Positions 17,153-25,558 of a stretch of DNA of 64,000 nucleotides are shown here, in pieces (positions within the stretch are counted from its first letter, which is position 1; each line of letters starts with the position of its first letter). The stretch spans positions 186,001-250,000 of the forward strand of contig PGZF01000001.1 of NCBI GenBank assembly GCA_002840125.1, read 5' to 3'. The notes under the pieces were generated by a model that searched no databases, was not told where the DNA came from, and worked only from the letters and a program-made list of their open reading frames with translations. The position numbers and the translations under genes were made by a program. The stretch comes from Gammaproteobacteria bacterium HGW-Gammaproteobacteria-15. GTDB lineage: Bacteria > Pseudomonadota > Gammaproteobacteria > Enterobacterales > Alteromonadaceae.

Positions 17153-18904
17153 TTATACTTTACGCCGACGCCACCAAACTAACGCTGCGCCTAATGTTAA
17201 CCAGCCAAAACCCGCTGGGCCGCCTTTACGCTCATATTCTGTTTGCTCAGATGCACAGTCTTCCGGCTCACCATTGGCTACTGGCTGCAATTTAACTGTC
17301 ACTGCCAGCTCTTCCTTTACAGGGTTGCCTTGCGCATCAACAACGACTTCACCCAGCAAATCTTTACGCTCTTTCATTATCAGCGCTGTTGCCAGAATGT
17401 CACCATTGTTATTGATATCGGCTGCATCAACCACAGTATAAGGCGAGTTACAGCCAATTAATGCATTCAAATCAGTAAAGCTGTTAGCGGTAATATCGTA
17501 AATAAAACCATGGCCTCTTCGGGTAGTCGTGCCACCGAGAATAACTTCAGCCTGGCCTACAATCTGATTACTGTCATTAATAGCACGTGGAAATGTGTTT
17601 GAACTGGAGAAAAATCCATCAACAAAACGTGTCTGGCCTGAACTGTAATCATGGTAAAACATCTTGTTGCGCACAGCGCTGTTAATTACCTTCTGGCCAT
17701 AACCAATAATAATGTCGTTGTTATTAATAGCTACAGCATCACTGATAGACCACTCAAGCGGGTCAACCAAAGGTAATACCTGATCTTCAACATATAAACT
17801 GGCATGCTGGGCCCTGACAATCCGATCCACAACCTGATTACCCACCCTTACTCGCTCCGTACGATCTGAGTCACTATAAAGTGAACGGCCTACCGCAATG
17901 CCATTATTATTTACATCATTGGCCACGCTAAAATAAGTTACAGCATTGACCCCTTCACCTTCAAAAGCAGTTCCGGTATTTTTATCACCTAAAAAGCCTA
18001 ATATCTCAGGCGCAGCGACACTGCCATCCGCTTGTAACTGCCATACCATACCGCGTTGCAGATAACTACCCGCAACAGCTCTGTTATATAAACACGTAGC
18101 TACCGGCTGACTTGCGCCGGTACAAGCCTCTTCAATGGCTTCCTTGATATCATCCGTCATGCCGCTGCTGCCATAACCGGCAATCAAGCCATTATTACTA
18201 ATAGCTCGTGCAACCGTATAACCACCACCTAGTTCCTGATAAGGAGCCGGTATAACCCTGACTTGCCCGTCCTGAACAACAGCGCCTAACTGATGTGATG
18301 CCTCTGGAACCCATAATTCAACTGTTTCCGGCTCTGGCTCGTCATCTGTTACATCAGGAGTATAACTTTGCCAAGTAAAGGTGGTGGTTGCCACACCTAC
18401 AGCAACGCCGGCGTTATTAATGTCATACAGATATTCACTATTGCTGCGCTGTTGCGTGAGGTCACGTAGCGGTAGATTTTGTAAAACCCCATCAATCCCA
18501 TTGATATAACTAAGAGAAAAACCTATACGTTGAGCGGCTGGATTCAGACTTAACAAAATGTTCTGTACAGTAGCATCAATATTGCCATTGATGGCATCAG
18601 CAAGTTGTTCATCAGTTAAAACTGCAGTAATGCTTTCACTTTCAAAATCAATAGCGTTTAAATCAATCGGAAAATTAAACGCACCCAAGCCATTGCCGTT
18701 TTGGGGGACACCCTGCGCATTGAGTGCACTGTTAGTACTGATAGCACCGTTAAATACTGCGTGCCCGCTATCATTGATAGCCGCAGCATAGGTTGATTTG
18801 ACTTCACTTACTTCACCAATCTCAACGACGTTATAAACGGCCGCTTGTACAGAACACAGACTTAACAGCGGCAATATCGCCAGACTGATGCGTGATAACT
18901 TCAT
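17153..18904 (-). CDS. DUF3466 family exported protein with GlyGly-CTERM-like tail
   Basis: A 583-residue protein with a signal peptide (residues 1-21, cleaved after VQAA). The body contains repeated segments of the kind INNNGIAVG, AINDSNQIVGQA and DINNNGDILA, as in repeat-rich DUF3466 proteins common in Shewanella, Vibrio and Alteromonas. The C-terminus is a Gly-rich patch, a single hydrophobic helix and a basic end (GGPAGFGWLTLGAALVWWRRRKV region split by the helix), which fits the GlyGly-CTERM sorting signal processed by rhombosortase. The function is unknown. It lies between rmf and uup, an arrangement conserved in related genera. Confidence 0.88.
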   Translation of the reverse strand: MKLSRISLAILPLLSLCSVQAAVYNVVEIGEVSEVKSTYAAAINDSGHAVFNGAISTNSALNAQGVPQNGNGLGAFNFPIDLNAIDFESESITAVLTDEQLADAINGNIDATVQNILLSLNPAAQRIGFSLSYINGIDGVLQNLPLRDLTQQRSNSEYLYDINNAGVAVGVATTTFTWQSYTPDVTDDEPEPETVELWVPEASHQLGAVVQDGQVRVIPAPYQELGGGYTVARAISNNGLIAGYGSSGMTDDIKEAIEEACTGASQPVATCLYNRAVAGSYLQRGMVWQLQADGSVAAPEILGFLGDKNTGTAFEGEGVNAVTYFSVANDVNNNGIAVGRSLYSDSDRTERVRVGNQVVDRIVRAQHASLYVEDQVLPLVDPLEWSISDAVAINNNDIIIGYGQKVINSAVRNKMFYHDYSSGQTRFVDGFFSSSNTFPRAINDSNQIVGQAEVILGGTTTRRGHGFIYDITANSFTDLNALIGCNSPYTVVDAADINNNGDILATALIMKERKDLLGEVVVDAQGNPVKEELAVTVKLQPVANGEPEDCASEQTEYERKGGPAGFGWLTLGAALVWWRRRKV

Positions 18905-18931
18905 TCGGAGCCCCTAAATATACTTCAATTC

Positions 18932-20833
18932 TTATGCGTCTAATTCTTCCCAGCGTGCATACGCTTGCGCCAGCTTCGACTCGATCTGTTGCAGTTGGTT
19001 CAACGTGTTTTGGGTTTGCTCGGTACTTTGCTTAAAAAAATCGGCGTCATTTACTTTCAGCTGTAATGCTTCAAGCTCACCTTCCAGTTGCTCCAGCAAA
19101 GCAGGCAGTTGTTCTAATTCACGTTGTTCTTTGTATGATAACTTTTTAGCACTGCTAACAGAAGCCTGCGCTGGTATTTCTTCTGTTACGCTCTGTGATG
19201 GCTTTGTCACTTTTTGTGCTGTCGCAGCAGGTGCCTGCATGCGTTGCTGGTAAGCGGTAACATCATCATAACCGCCTGCTATTTCAATAATACGCCCTGC
19301 ACCGGCAAACAACAGTGAGCTGGTGACGGTATTATTAACAAATTCCCGGTCATGGCTTACCAGTAATACGGTGCCTTGGTACTGTTGCAAAATATCTTCC
19401 AGCAGCTCCAATGTTTCTACATCCAGATCGTTGGTCGGTTCATCCAGGATCAGCAGATTACTGGGCCGGGCAAACAATTTGGCCAGCAACAGACGGTTTT
19501 TCTCACCGCCCGATAAGGCTTTTACCGGAGTGCGAGCCCGCGCAGGTGGGAATAGAAAATCCTGCAGGTAGCTAAGCACATGGCGGCTTTTACCGTTTTG
19601 GGTAATTTCCTGCTTACCTTCAGCTACGTTATCCTGCACTGTGGCTTCTAAGTCCAGTGCAATACGATGTTGATCAAAATAGGCCACTTCAATATTGGTG
19701 CCGCGCTTAATCTCGCCGCTATCATGTTTATAGTCACCCAGTAACAGCTTAATCAGGGTTGATTTACCCACACCATTGGGGCCAACCAGGGCAATACGGT
19801 CACCACGCATTACCAGCAAGTCCAACTGGTCGATAACGGTTTTACCGTTGAAACCGCAGCTAATGGCTTTGGTTTCAAATACCAGCTTGCCAGAGCGATC
19901 GGCCTGTTCGATATTAAAATCGACCTTACCCAGGCTTTCTACCCGTTCGGCCCGTTCACGGCGCAGTGCTTTAAGGGCTCTTACCCGGCCTTCATTGCGG
20001 GTACGGCGGGCCTTAATGCCCTGGCGGATCCACACTTCTTCTTCGGCCAGTTTTTTATCAAACAATGCGTTGTGTTGCTGCTCGTCTTCGAGCATTTTTT
20101 GTTTGCGATCCAGATACTGCTGATAATTACCCGGATGCGAGGTTAATAAACCACGGTCCAGATCAATAATGCGGGTAGCCAGCGCGCGAATAAAGGCCCT
20201 GTCGTGCGAGACAAAAATAATGGCACCGGAGAAATTCAGTAAAAATTGCTCCAACCACTGAATAGCGGCCACATCCAAATGGTTGGTTGGCTCATCCAGC
20301 AGTAAAATATCCGGCCGTGCCACTAAAGCCCGTGCCAGCGCCGCCTTGCGCAACCAGCCGCCAGATAGCGTAGCCAGGCTGGCATTGCCATCCATACTGA
20401 ATTGCTGACACAAATCGGCGACGCGCGATTCCAGCCCCCAGCCATCGCGGGTATCCATTTCACTTTGTAGTTGCTCAAATAAGCGATAGTCGGCATCTGA
20501 GGCGCCGTCTAAATTTTCTGACAAGGTATAAAACTGCTGGGCAATTTGGGCTAAATCACCGGCACCTTCGCGGATAAAATCGGCAATTTTTACGTCCATT
20601 TTTGCCGGTGGATCTTGTTCCAGCCGGCTTAATACCACTCCGGTATTCACCACTATCTGGCCGTCATCCAGGTTTTGCTGTCCTGTCAGCAATTTTAATA
20701 ATGACGATTTACCGGCGCCGTTACGGCCCACCAGACACACGCGCTCGCCGCTGAATAAGCTGAAGTCGACATGATCTAATATCGGGTTAGTGCCAAAAGC
20801 TAAACACGCCTGCTGAAAACGTAATAATTCCAC
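18932..20833 (-). CDS. uup: ABC-F family ATPase Uup
   Basis: The 633-residue soluble protein has two ABC domains, with Walker A motifs GRNGAGKSSLLKLL (near residue 37) and GPNGVGKSTLIKLL (near residue 350). The signatures are LSGGWLRKAALA and LSGGEKNRLLLA, and the Walker B segments are LLLDEPTNHLD and LILDEPTNDLD. An ABC-F linker lies between the domains. The C-terminus (about 560-633) is a charged coiled coil as in Uup. It acts on ribosomes or branched DNA intermediates. The start is a GTG that overlaps the TAG stop of the preceding glutaredoxin gene by 1 nt, preceded by AAGGA. Confidence 0.95.
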   Translation of the reverse strand: MELLRFQQACLAFGTNPILDHVDFSLFSGERVCLVGRNGAGKSSLLKLLTGQQNLDDGQIVVNTGVVLSRLEQDPPAKMDVKIADFIREGAGDLAQIAQQFYTLSENLDGASDADYRLFEQLQSEMDTRDGWGLESRVADLCQQFSMDGNASLATLSGGWLRKAALARALVARPDILLLDEPTNHLDVAAIQWLEQFLLNFSGAIIFVSHDRAFIRALATRIIDLDRGLLTSHPGNYQQYLDRKQKMLEDEQQHNALFDKKLAEEEVWIRQGIKARRTRNEGRVRALKALRRERAERVESLGKVDFNIEQADRSGKLVFETKAISCGFNGKTVIDQLDLLVMRGDRIALVGPNGVGKSTLIKLLLGDYKHDSGEIKRGTNIEVAYFDQHRIALDLEATVQDNVAEGKQEITQNGKSRHVLSYLQDFLFPPARARTPVKALSGGEKNRLLLAKLFARPSNLLILDEPTNDLDVETLELLEDILQQYQGTVLLVSHDREFVNNTVTSSLLFAGAGRIIEIAGGYDDVTAYQQRMQAPAATAQKVTKPSQSVTEEIPAQASVSSAKKLSYKEQRELEQLPALLEQLEGELEALQLKVNDADFFKQSTEQTQNTLNQLQQIESKLAQAYARWEELDA

Positions 20834-21078
20834 TACTGTACATCCTTAAGCCATGTTGCAAGCCGGTCCGCATCAAAGGGCCAGCATAATTCGTTATTTC
20901 CCTGGCACAATACCGGGATCATCAAGCGGTAACGCGCAAATGCCTGCTCGTCATCAACAATATCAGTAACCTGAAACCGGCCCGCAAGGCCAGCCTGCAA
21001 TAATAACTGCTCAGCTTCATCACACAGATGACAACCCCAGGTACTGTATAAGGTTAAGGCCGGGCGCATGCTATTCAT
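20833..21078 (-). CDS. Small glutaredoxin-family protein
   Basis: An 81-residue thioredoxin-fold protein starting LTLYSTWGCHLCDEAEQLLLQAG, with a C-x-x-C redox motif (CHLC near residue 16), typical of the DUF836/glutaredoxin-like family found beside uup and rlmKL in Alteromonadales. IPVLCQGNNE provides the cis-proline. The start may be the first or the fourth codon (both Met). It is sandwiched between rlmKL (4-nt gap) and uup (1-nt overlap), so it is co-transcribed with both; the redox partner is unknown. Confidence 0.87.
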   Translation of the reverse strand: MNSMRPALTLYSTWGCHLCDEAEQLLLQAGLAGRFQVTDIVDDEQAFARYRLMIPVLCQGNNELCWPFDADRLATWLKDVQ

Positions 21079-21082
21079 ACTA

Positions 21083-23197
21083 TTAACGCGTTAACTCAAA
21101 ACAAACGTGAATATTGGGGTTGCGCTTATAATCTTCCGGCAAGGTTGCTGCAGAGATATCTTTTACCTGCCAGCCAGCGTCATTAAGTGCTTGAGTATCA
21201 ATTTTAAAGCGGCGTTTATTATTAGAGAAAATCACTTTGCCACCCGGTGCCAGCCTTGCTGTCAGCATATTTAATAAGTTAACGTGATCGCGCTGCACAT
21301 CCCAGTTATCCTGCATCCGTTTCGAGTTAGAAAAGGTTGGTGGGTCTACAAAAATTAAATCGAACTGAACACGGCTGCGGCTTAGCCATTGCAGGCAGTC
21401 GGCTTGTTCAAACTGATATTGCTTACCGGTTAAGCCGTTAATGGTGAAGTTGCGCTTGGCCCAGTCTAAATATGTGTTCGACATATCTACTGTTGTTACG
21501 CTGGCCGCACCGCCAATGGCCGCATGCACAGAAGCACTGCCGGTATAGGCAAACAGGTTTAATACCGTTTTACCTTTGGCCTGCTGCTGGATCATCCGCC
21601 GGGTTATACGATGATCTAAAAATAAACCGGTATCCAGATAATCGCGCAGGTTGACTAAAAATTTAGCACCGTACTCGCTGACTTCTTTATACTGGCCAGC
21701 TTTGGCCAACGCCTGATATTGCGAAGAGCCCTTTTGCTTTTCACGTACCTTTAAAATCATTTTGTCCGAGCCGATACCCAAAACCTGCGGCACCTGGTTT
21801 ACCACATCGAACAAACGTTTTTGCGAAACCTGCTCGTCCACCGTAGCCGGGGCGGCATATTCATGCACCACCACTTCGCCGTCATACCAATCTACCGCCA
21901 CGTTATATTCCGGAATATCGGCATCATATAAACGGTAACAACTTAAGCCTTCTTTTTTCGCCCACTTTTGCAATTGCTTTAAGTTTTTCGCTAAGCGATT
22001 GCCAAAAGAGCTGCTTTCATTAAAAAACAGCGACGGTGCATCAGAGCTTACTGCCACCTGCTTTTCAGTTAAATCAAACAGGGTGAAATCACAATCCAGC
22101 GGGCCATTGGTAAATTTATAGCTTTTGCTTTTTGATAAACGCAGCGCCCGCAATAAATCGGTATTTGAGGTAATAATGGCTAGGCGCCAGCCCTGATAAT
22201 GCTGCTTTAACGCTAAGGAAAACTTACTGTACAGCGGTATTAATGAGGGTAAATCGCCCAGGCGTTCACCATAAGGCGGGTTGGTAACAATAACACCCGG
22301 CACATTAGTTACCGGCGCTTTTAACGCTGTGGCATCGGCATAATCAAACTGCACGTAAGCAGCAACACCGGCACGGGCGGCATTTTGCTTCGCTTTGGCT
22401 AAATTGCGCTCATCAAAGTCCGAGCCCCAAAACTGTACCACAGCGGGTAAAGTACGCTGTGCTGCTTTGGTCTCTTGCTTTAATTGCTGCCAAATAGCAT
22501 CACGGTGGCCGGGCCAACCTTCAAAGGCAAACTTCTCGCGGCTTAAGCCGGGTGCTTTATTCAGCGCTATCAGTGCCGCTTCCAGCACTATAGTGCCACT
22601 GCCGCAAAACGGGTCAAATAACGGCTGCTCTACCTGCCAGCCCGAGCGCTTTAACAGCGCCGCCGCTAAATGCTCTTTTAATGGAGCTTCGCCCTGCCCG
22701 GTGCGATAACCGCGCTGATGCAACGACGGACCGGAAAAATCCTGCAAAAAGTGAAAATGAGCTTTATCTAACCGCACCTGAAAGCGAACATCGGGGTCCA
22801 TGCGGTCAACATCCGGCCGGTGGCCGGTTTCTTCACGGAACTGATCAACAATAGCGTCTTTTAAGCGGATAGCGCCAAACTGGGTGTTATCAATTTTCGG
22901 GTGCTTGCCAACACAGTCTACTGCCAGCGTATTGCGCAGCGACATCTGCTGTGGCCAGTCAATTTTTTGCGCAATCTGGTAAATATCACTATCAGCCGTT
23001 ACCGGCTCAGATTGGATTAAACGCAAAATACGGGTAGCCAGGCGCGACCACAAACATAACTGATACCCGGTGCGCAGTTCTGCCTTAAAGCGCACCACGC
23101 CCATGGTCACTTTTAATACTTCGCCACCCTGATGGCGAATTTCATCCGCCAGCAGTTCTTCTACCCCTTTAGACGTTAACGCCCAGAATTCCAGCAT
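21083..23197 (-). CDS. rlmL: Fused 23S rRNA methyltransferase RlmKL (m2G2445 / m7G2069)
   Basis: A 704-residue fused enzyme, as in E. coli (702). The order is: a THUMP domain at about 45-155; an RlmL methyltransferase domain with FDPFCGSGTIVLEAALIA near residue 190 and the catalytic TNPPYGERLGD near residue 310; and an RlmK domain with LNLFAYTGSASVHAA near residue 545 and FVDPPTFSNSKRM near residue 625. It modifies two guanosines of 23S rRNA. The frame can be opened at a TTG 9 nt upstream, but ATG 23197 with AAGGG upstream and family alignment is preferred. Confidence 0.97.
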   Translation of the reverse strand: MLEFWALTSKGVEELLADEIRHQGGEVLKVTMGVVRFKAELRTGYQLCLWSRLATRILRLIQSEPVTADSDIYQIAQKIDWPQQMSLRNTLAVDCVGKHPKIDNTQFGAIRLKDAIVDQFREETGHRPDVDRMDPDVRFQVRLDKAHFHFLQDFSGPSLHQRGYRTGQGEAPLKEHLAAALLKRSGWQVEQPLFDPFCGSGTIVLEAALIALNKAPGLSREKFAFEGWPGHRDAIWQQLKQETKAAQRTLPAVVQFWGSDFDERNLAKAKQNAARAGVAAYVQFDYADATALKAPVTNVPGVIVTNPPYGERLGDLPSLIPLYSKFSLALKQHYQGWRLAIITSNTDLLRALRLSKSKSYKFTNGPLDCDFTLFDLTEKQVAVSSDAPSLFFNESSSFGNRLAKNLKQLQKWAKKEGLSCYRLYDADIPEYNVAVDWYDGEVVVHEYAAPATVDEQVSQKRLFDVVNQVPQVLGIGSDKMILKVREKQKGSSQYQALAKAGQYKEVSEYGAKFLVNLRDYLDTGLFLDHRITRRMIQQQAKGKTVLNLFAYTGSASVHAAIGGAASVTTVDMSNTYLDWAKRNFTINGLTGKQYQFEQADCLQWLSRSRVQFDLIFVDPPTFSNSKRMQDNWDVQRDHVNLLNMLTARLAPGGKVIFSNNKRRFKIDTQALNDAGWQVKDISAATLPEDYKRNPNIHVCFELTR

Positions 23198-23355
23198 GCT
23201 ACCCAAACCCTTATCAAAAATGGCGGTTAGTATAGCAGAATGTGCTATTTATCCGTTTGAGTTTTTGCAGCAGCGCTAAATTGCCGCTTAAATCAGCGCT
23301 TTGTTTAACAAAGCAGCAGTTAAGCAACAGGTTAAAAATAAAAGCAGATAAAGGC

Positions 23356-23384
23356 TTGCATGGCTTGGTTAAAAACACTAAGAT
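23356..23384 (+). promoter_or_regulatory. Probable sigma70 promoter of the tRNA-fMet genes
   Basis: TTGCAT and TAAGAT are separated by exactly 17 nt and followed by the GC-rich discriminator GCGCCCC. This is the arrangement of growth-rate and stringently controlled stable-RNA promoters. The predicted start would be a few bases before the first tRNA gene at 23403. Confidence 0.7.
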
Positions 23385-23402
23385 GCGCCCCGCAATGACG
23401 GA

Positions 23403-23479
<77 letters not shown>

Positions 23480-23500
23480 ACTAATCATTGCATATCAAAA

Positions 23501-23527
23501 TATTACAACAACTGCTCGGTTGTAATA
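23501..23527. repeat. Inverted repeat between the two tRNA genes
   Basis: A perfect 9-bp inverted repeat (TATTACAAC / GTTGTAATA, 9-nt loop) fills much of the 55-nt spacer between the tRNA genes. No T-run follows, so it is more likely a processing hairpin of the dicistronic transcript than a terminator. Confidence 0.55.
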
Positions 23528-23534
23528 TCACGGA

Positions 23535-23611
<77 letters not shown>

Positions 23612-23620
23612 ACACTAAGG

Positions 23621-23643
23621 CCGACTTAATAGTCGGTTTTTTT
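23621..23643 (+). terminator. Intrinsic terminator of the tRNA operon
   Basis: A 6-bp stem CCGACT/AGTCGG with a 4-nt loop and seven T residues, just after the second tRNA. Confidence 0.85.
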
Positions 23644-23649
23644 GTGCCT

Positions 23650-23748
23650 GTTATTCGCCCTCGGGCTCCTCTTTATAATCGCGGGGCGAAGGTCGCAAAT
23701 CCGGCTCCCGCAACCAACATTTAAGCCTACTTTAACGTAGGTTTTTTT
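23650..23748 (+). repeat. Degenerate tRNA-fMet 3'-half plus terminator, unit 2
   Basis: The stretch contains TCGGGCTC, then CGAAGGTCG and a 21-nt perfect match to the tRNA-fMet 3' end (23697-23717, CAAATCC through CCGCAACCA), interrupted by about 16 unrelated bases. It is followed by a second hairpin (CCTAC/GTAGG) and a T-run at 23726-23748. It cannot fold as a tRNA because the 5' half is missing. Confidence 0.8.
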
Positions 23749-23764
23749 GTGTCTGGAATTCGGG

Positions 23765-23848
23765 GAACCCGAAGGTCGTCGGTTCGCTCTTCATAAAGAT
23801 CACGGCTCCCGCAATCAACATTTAAGCCAGCATTAAGCTGTTTTTTTT
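23765..23848 (+). repeat. Degenerate tRNA-fMet 3'-half plus terminator, unit 3
   Basis: AACCCGAAGGTCGTCGGTTC matches the anticodon-arm/variable-loop/T-arm part of tRNA-fMet. Then comes a short insert similar to that in unit 2 (CTCTTCATAA against CTCTTTATAA), GGCTCCCGCAA with a mutated CCA (TCA), and a CAGC/GCTG hairpin with eight T residues at 23828-23848. A faint fourth unit (ACCTAAAGGTCG) follows at 23866-23878. Confidence 0.75.
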
Positions 23849-23976
23849 GTATCTGAAATTCAACAACCTAAAGGTCGATGATAAGTAATCTGATTGCTTT
23901 TTGACTGCGCTCCTCCTATATTGAATGCACTTTAATGAGTTCTTCACTTTTTCAGAGCTCCCGGAGGTGGCTATCT

Positions 23977-24231
23977 ATGGCTATGATGACGGTTAGAAAC
24001 ATACCTGATGAGATACACAGCGCTTTAAAAGCCAGAGCCAAGCGGCACAATCGCAGTGCCGAGGCTGAAATGCGGGCAATTCTGGAAGAGGCAATATTAC
24101 CCAAAACACGCATTCAAATCGGCGATGCACTGGCAGAACTGGGGCGTAAGATCGGGCTGACAAATGACGATTTAACCGCTTTAGACCAAGCACGCACCAC
24201 TACCCCTGCAGAACCGATGGAATTTGAATGA
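23977..24231 (+). CDS. FitA/VapB-type antitoxin, ribbon-helix-helix
   Basis: An 84-residue protein. MMTVRNIPDEIHSALKARAK is a ribbon-helix-helix N-terminus like FitA/Arc, and the acidic C-terminus (TTTPAEPMEFE) would wrap the toxin. The start at 23977 is chosen over the longer frame from 23935 because GGAGG lies 8 nt upstream and the family begins here. Its stop overlaps the toxin start (ATGA). It neutralises the PIN toxin and represses its own promoter by analogy with FitAB. It lies immediately beyond the decayed tRNA units, a common landing place for such modules. Confidence 0.9.
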   Translation: MAMMTVRNIPDEIHSALKARAKRHNRSAEAEMRAILEEAILPKTRIQIGDALAELGRKIGLTNDDLTALDQARTTTPAEPMEFE

Positions 24232-24647
24232 TCGTTCTGGATACCAACGTTATATCTGAAGCGATGAAGCCAAAACCTCATCCACAGGTGAAAGCCTGGC
24301 TTAATGCGCAATCAGCCGAAACGCTGTACCTGTCCAGTGTTACCCTGGCTGAGCTGCTGTTTGGCATTGCCGTGTTACCCGCCGGCAAGCGTAAAGATAT
24401 GCTAAATGAAGCTCTTAACGGACTTATGGCGCTTTTTACCGGAAGGATACTGTCTTTTGATCACGCTGCGGCTATGCAGTATGCCCGGTTAGCGTCCACA
24501 GCAAGAGTTGCCGGAAAAGGCTTCCCTGTACCCGATGGCTATATTGCGGCTATCGCGGTGTCACAGGGCTTTAAAGTCGCATCGCGCGATATGTCTGCAT
24601 TTGTAGCAGCGAATATGGATGTTATTAATCCGTGGGAAGCAAAGTAG
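24228..24647 (+). CDS. PIN-domain ribonuclease toxin (FitB/VapC type)
   Basis: A 139-residue PIN domain. The metal-binding acidic residues are visible as D5 in LDTNVISE, the Glu in TLAELLFG near residue 42, D102 in VPDGYIAAIA and the Asp in SRDMSAF near residue 119. It is a Mg-dependent RNase, usually cutting tRNA or mRNA, held inactive by the upstream antitoxin with which it shares a 4-nt overlap. All four acidic positions are intact, so the toxin looks functional. The C-terminus VINPWE is typical of the FitB group. Confidence 0.92.
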   Translation: MIVLDTNVISEAMKPKPHPQVKAWLNAQSAETLYLSSVTLAELLFGIAVLPAGKRKDMLNEALNGLMALFTGRILSFDHAAAMQYARLASTARVAGKGFPVPDGYIAAIAVSQGFKVASRDMSAFVAANMDVINPWEAK

Positions 24648-24669
24648 TAGGTTTTGCTGTTTACGAACA

Positions 24670-25164
24670 TTACGGCCTTGCGTTGCTTAAGCGCAGCATC
24701 AACACCATAGGGTTTACAGGCGACGGCTGAAAACCATAATACTCGTAGAACCCTTTGCCTTGCTCATGCAGAGCGTGCACCAATAATGCTCTTACTCCGG
24801 TATTTTGCGACACATTTACCGCCCTTTGTACGGCATCTTGTAACAACCCTGCCCCAACCTTCATGCCCTGGGCGCGAGTATCGACCGCTAAACGAGCCAA
24901 AACCAACACTGGCAACGGGTCTGGCATGTTTCTATGCACGTTCGCACTAGCAGCCCGCAACGCCACCGCACCTGCCGCCAACGCATAATAACCCAACACG
25001 GTATTTTGCCTGTCGGTAACAACAAAGGTACGGCTGGCACCACGTAGCTGATTAGCCATTGCCCGTCTTTTTAGCCAGTTATCTAATTCCGTCTCACCAC
25101 AGCTAAAGCTATCAAGCTGGTGGTTTACAGTTAACGGCTGTGGTGCAACAAGGTCAAAACTCAT
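24670..25164 (-). CDS. GNAT acetyltransferase toxin (TacT-like)
   Basis: A 164-residue GNAT-fold protein. LARLAVDTRAQGMKVGAGLLQDA is the acetyl-CoA pyrophosphate loop (Q-x-x-x-G-A-G), and FYEYYGFQ near residue 145 supplies the catalytic Tyr region of TacT/AtaT toxins, which acetylate aminoacyl-tRNA. The N-terminus FSCGETELDNWLKRRA is very typical of this group. It follows a DUF1778 antitoxin with a 4-nt overlap. It is convergent with the FitB-like toxin gene, so two different TA modules sit end to end. Confidence 0.92.
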   Translation of the reverse strand: MSFDLVAPQPLTVNHQLDSFSCGETELDNWLKRRAMANQLRGASRTFVVTDRQNTVLGYYALAAGAVALRAASANVHRNMPDPLPVLVLARLAVDTRAQGMKVGAGLLQDAVQRAVNVSQNTGVRALLVHALHEQGKGFYEYYGFQPSPVNPMVLMLRLSNARP

Positions 25165-25427
25165 GCTTTATACCACGGCGCCTGCACTGCCAGTAAGCGT
25201 TCTAACCCGGCATTGTGTTGCGGTTGTTCATCAAGTAAGCCAACAAACTGGTTAAACTTGGTCTGGTCCAGAGCAAAATGCAGCTGATCTAACATCACGC
25301 TTTGTGCCCGCTCACAAGCAGCTTCCAACATAAAATCAGAACGGTTTTTACCCAGCACTTTAGCGGCCTGATCAATAAGATCACGCTGTTCCGGCAAGGC
25401 CCGTAAATTGATGGCGGCGTCACGCAT
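25161..25427 (-). CDS. DUF1778 antitoxin (TacA-like)
   Basis: An 88-residue ribbon-helix-helix antitoxin. AINLRALPEQRDLIDQAAKVLGKNRSDFMLEAACERA is the standard DUF1778/TacA N-terminal DNA-binding region, and the C-terminal tail (PQHNAGLERLLAVQAPW) is the toxin-binding part. AAGGG lies 7 nt before the ATG. An 8-bp inverted repeat in the promoter region (25454-25484) is a good candidate for its autoregulatory operator. Confidence 0.92.
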   Translation of the reverse strand: MRDAAINLRALPEQRDLIDQAAKVLGKNRSDFMLEAACERAQSVMLDQLHFALDQTKFNQFVGLLDEQPQHNAGLERLLAVQAPWYKA

Positions 25428-25453
25428 AAATAAACCCTTTGTGTAAATACAAT

Positions 25454-25492
25454 AGCTATACAGACCCTAAATGTGCGTATAGCTGTTGTCAA
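25454..25492 (-). promoter_or_regulatory. Putative operator/promoter of the TacAT-like module
   Basis: A perfect 8-bp inverted repeat AGCTATAC-N15-GTATAGCT lies 27-57 nt upstream of the antitoxin start. On the antitoxin strand a consensus TTGACA (complement of 25487-25492) abuts it, with a weak -10 (TAGGGT) 17 nt further on, so the repeat would cover the core promoter. Autoregulation by the RHH antitoxin is inferred. Confidence 0.6.
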
Positions 25493-25558
25493 GACAGCAG
25501 TCTAATTACTATTGAACTCAACTGTAGCGATGGCGGAACAATCTGCGCAGCTAAGTGT

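Noticed and set aside
23650-23848. Possible third and fourth functional tRNA genes
   Set aside because: The 5' acceptor strand and D-arm are absent and the anticodon arms are broken, so no cloverleaf can form; they are listed as degenerate repeats.
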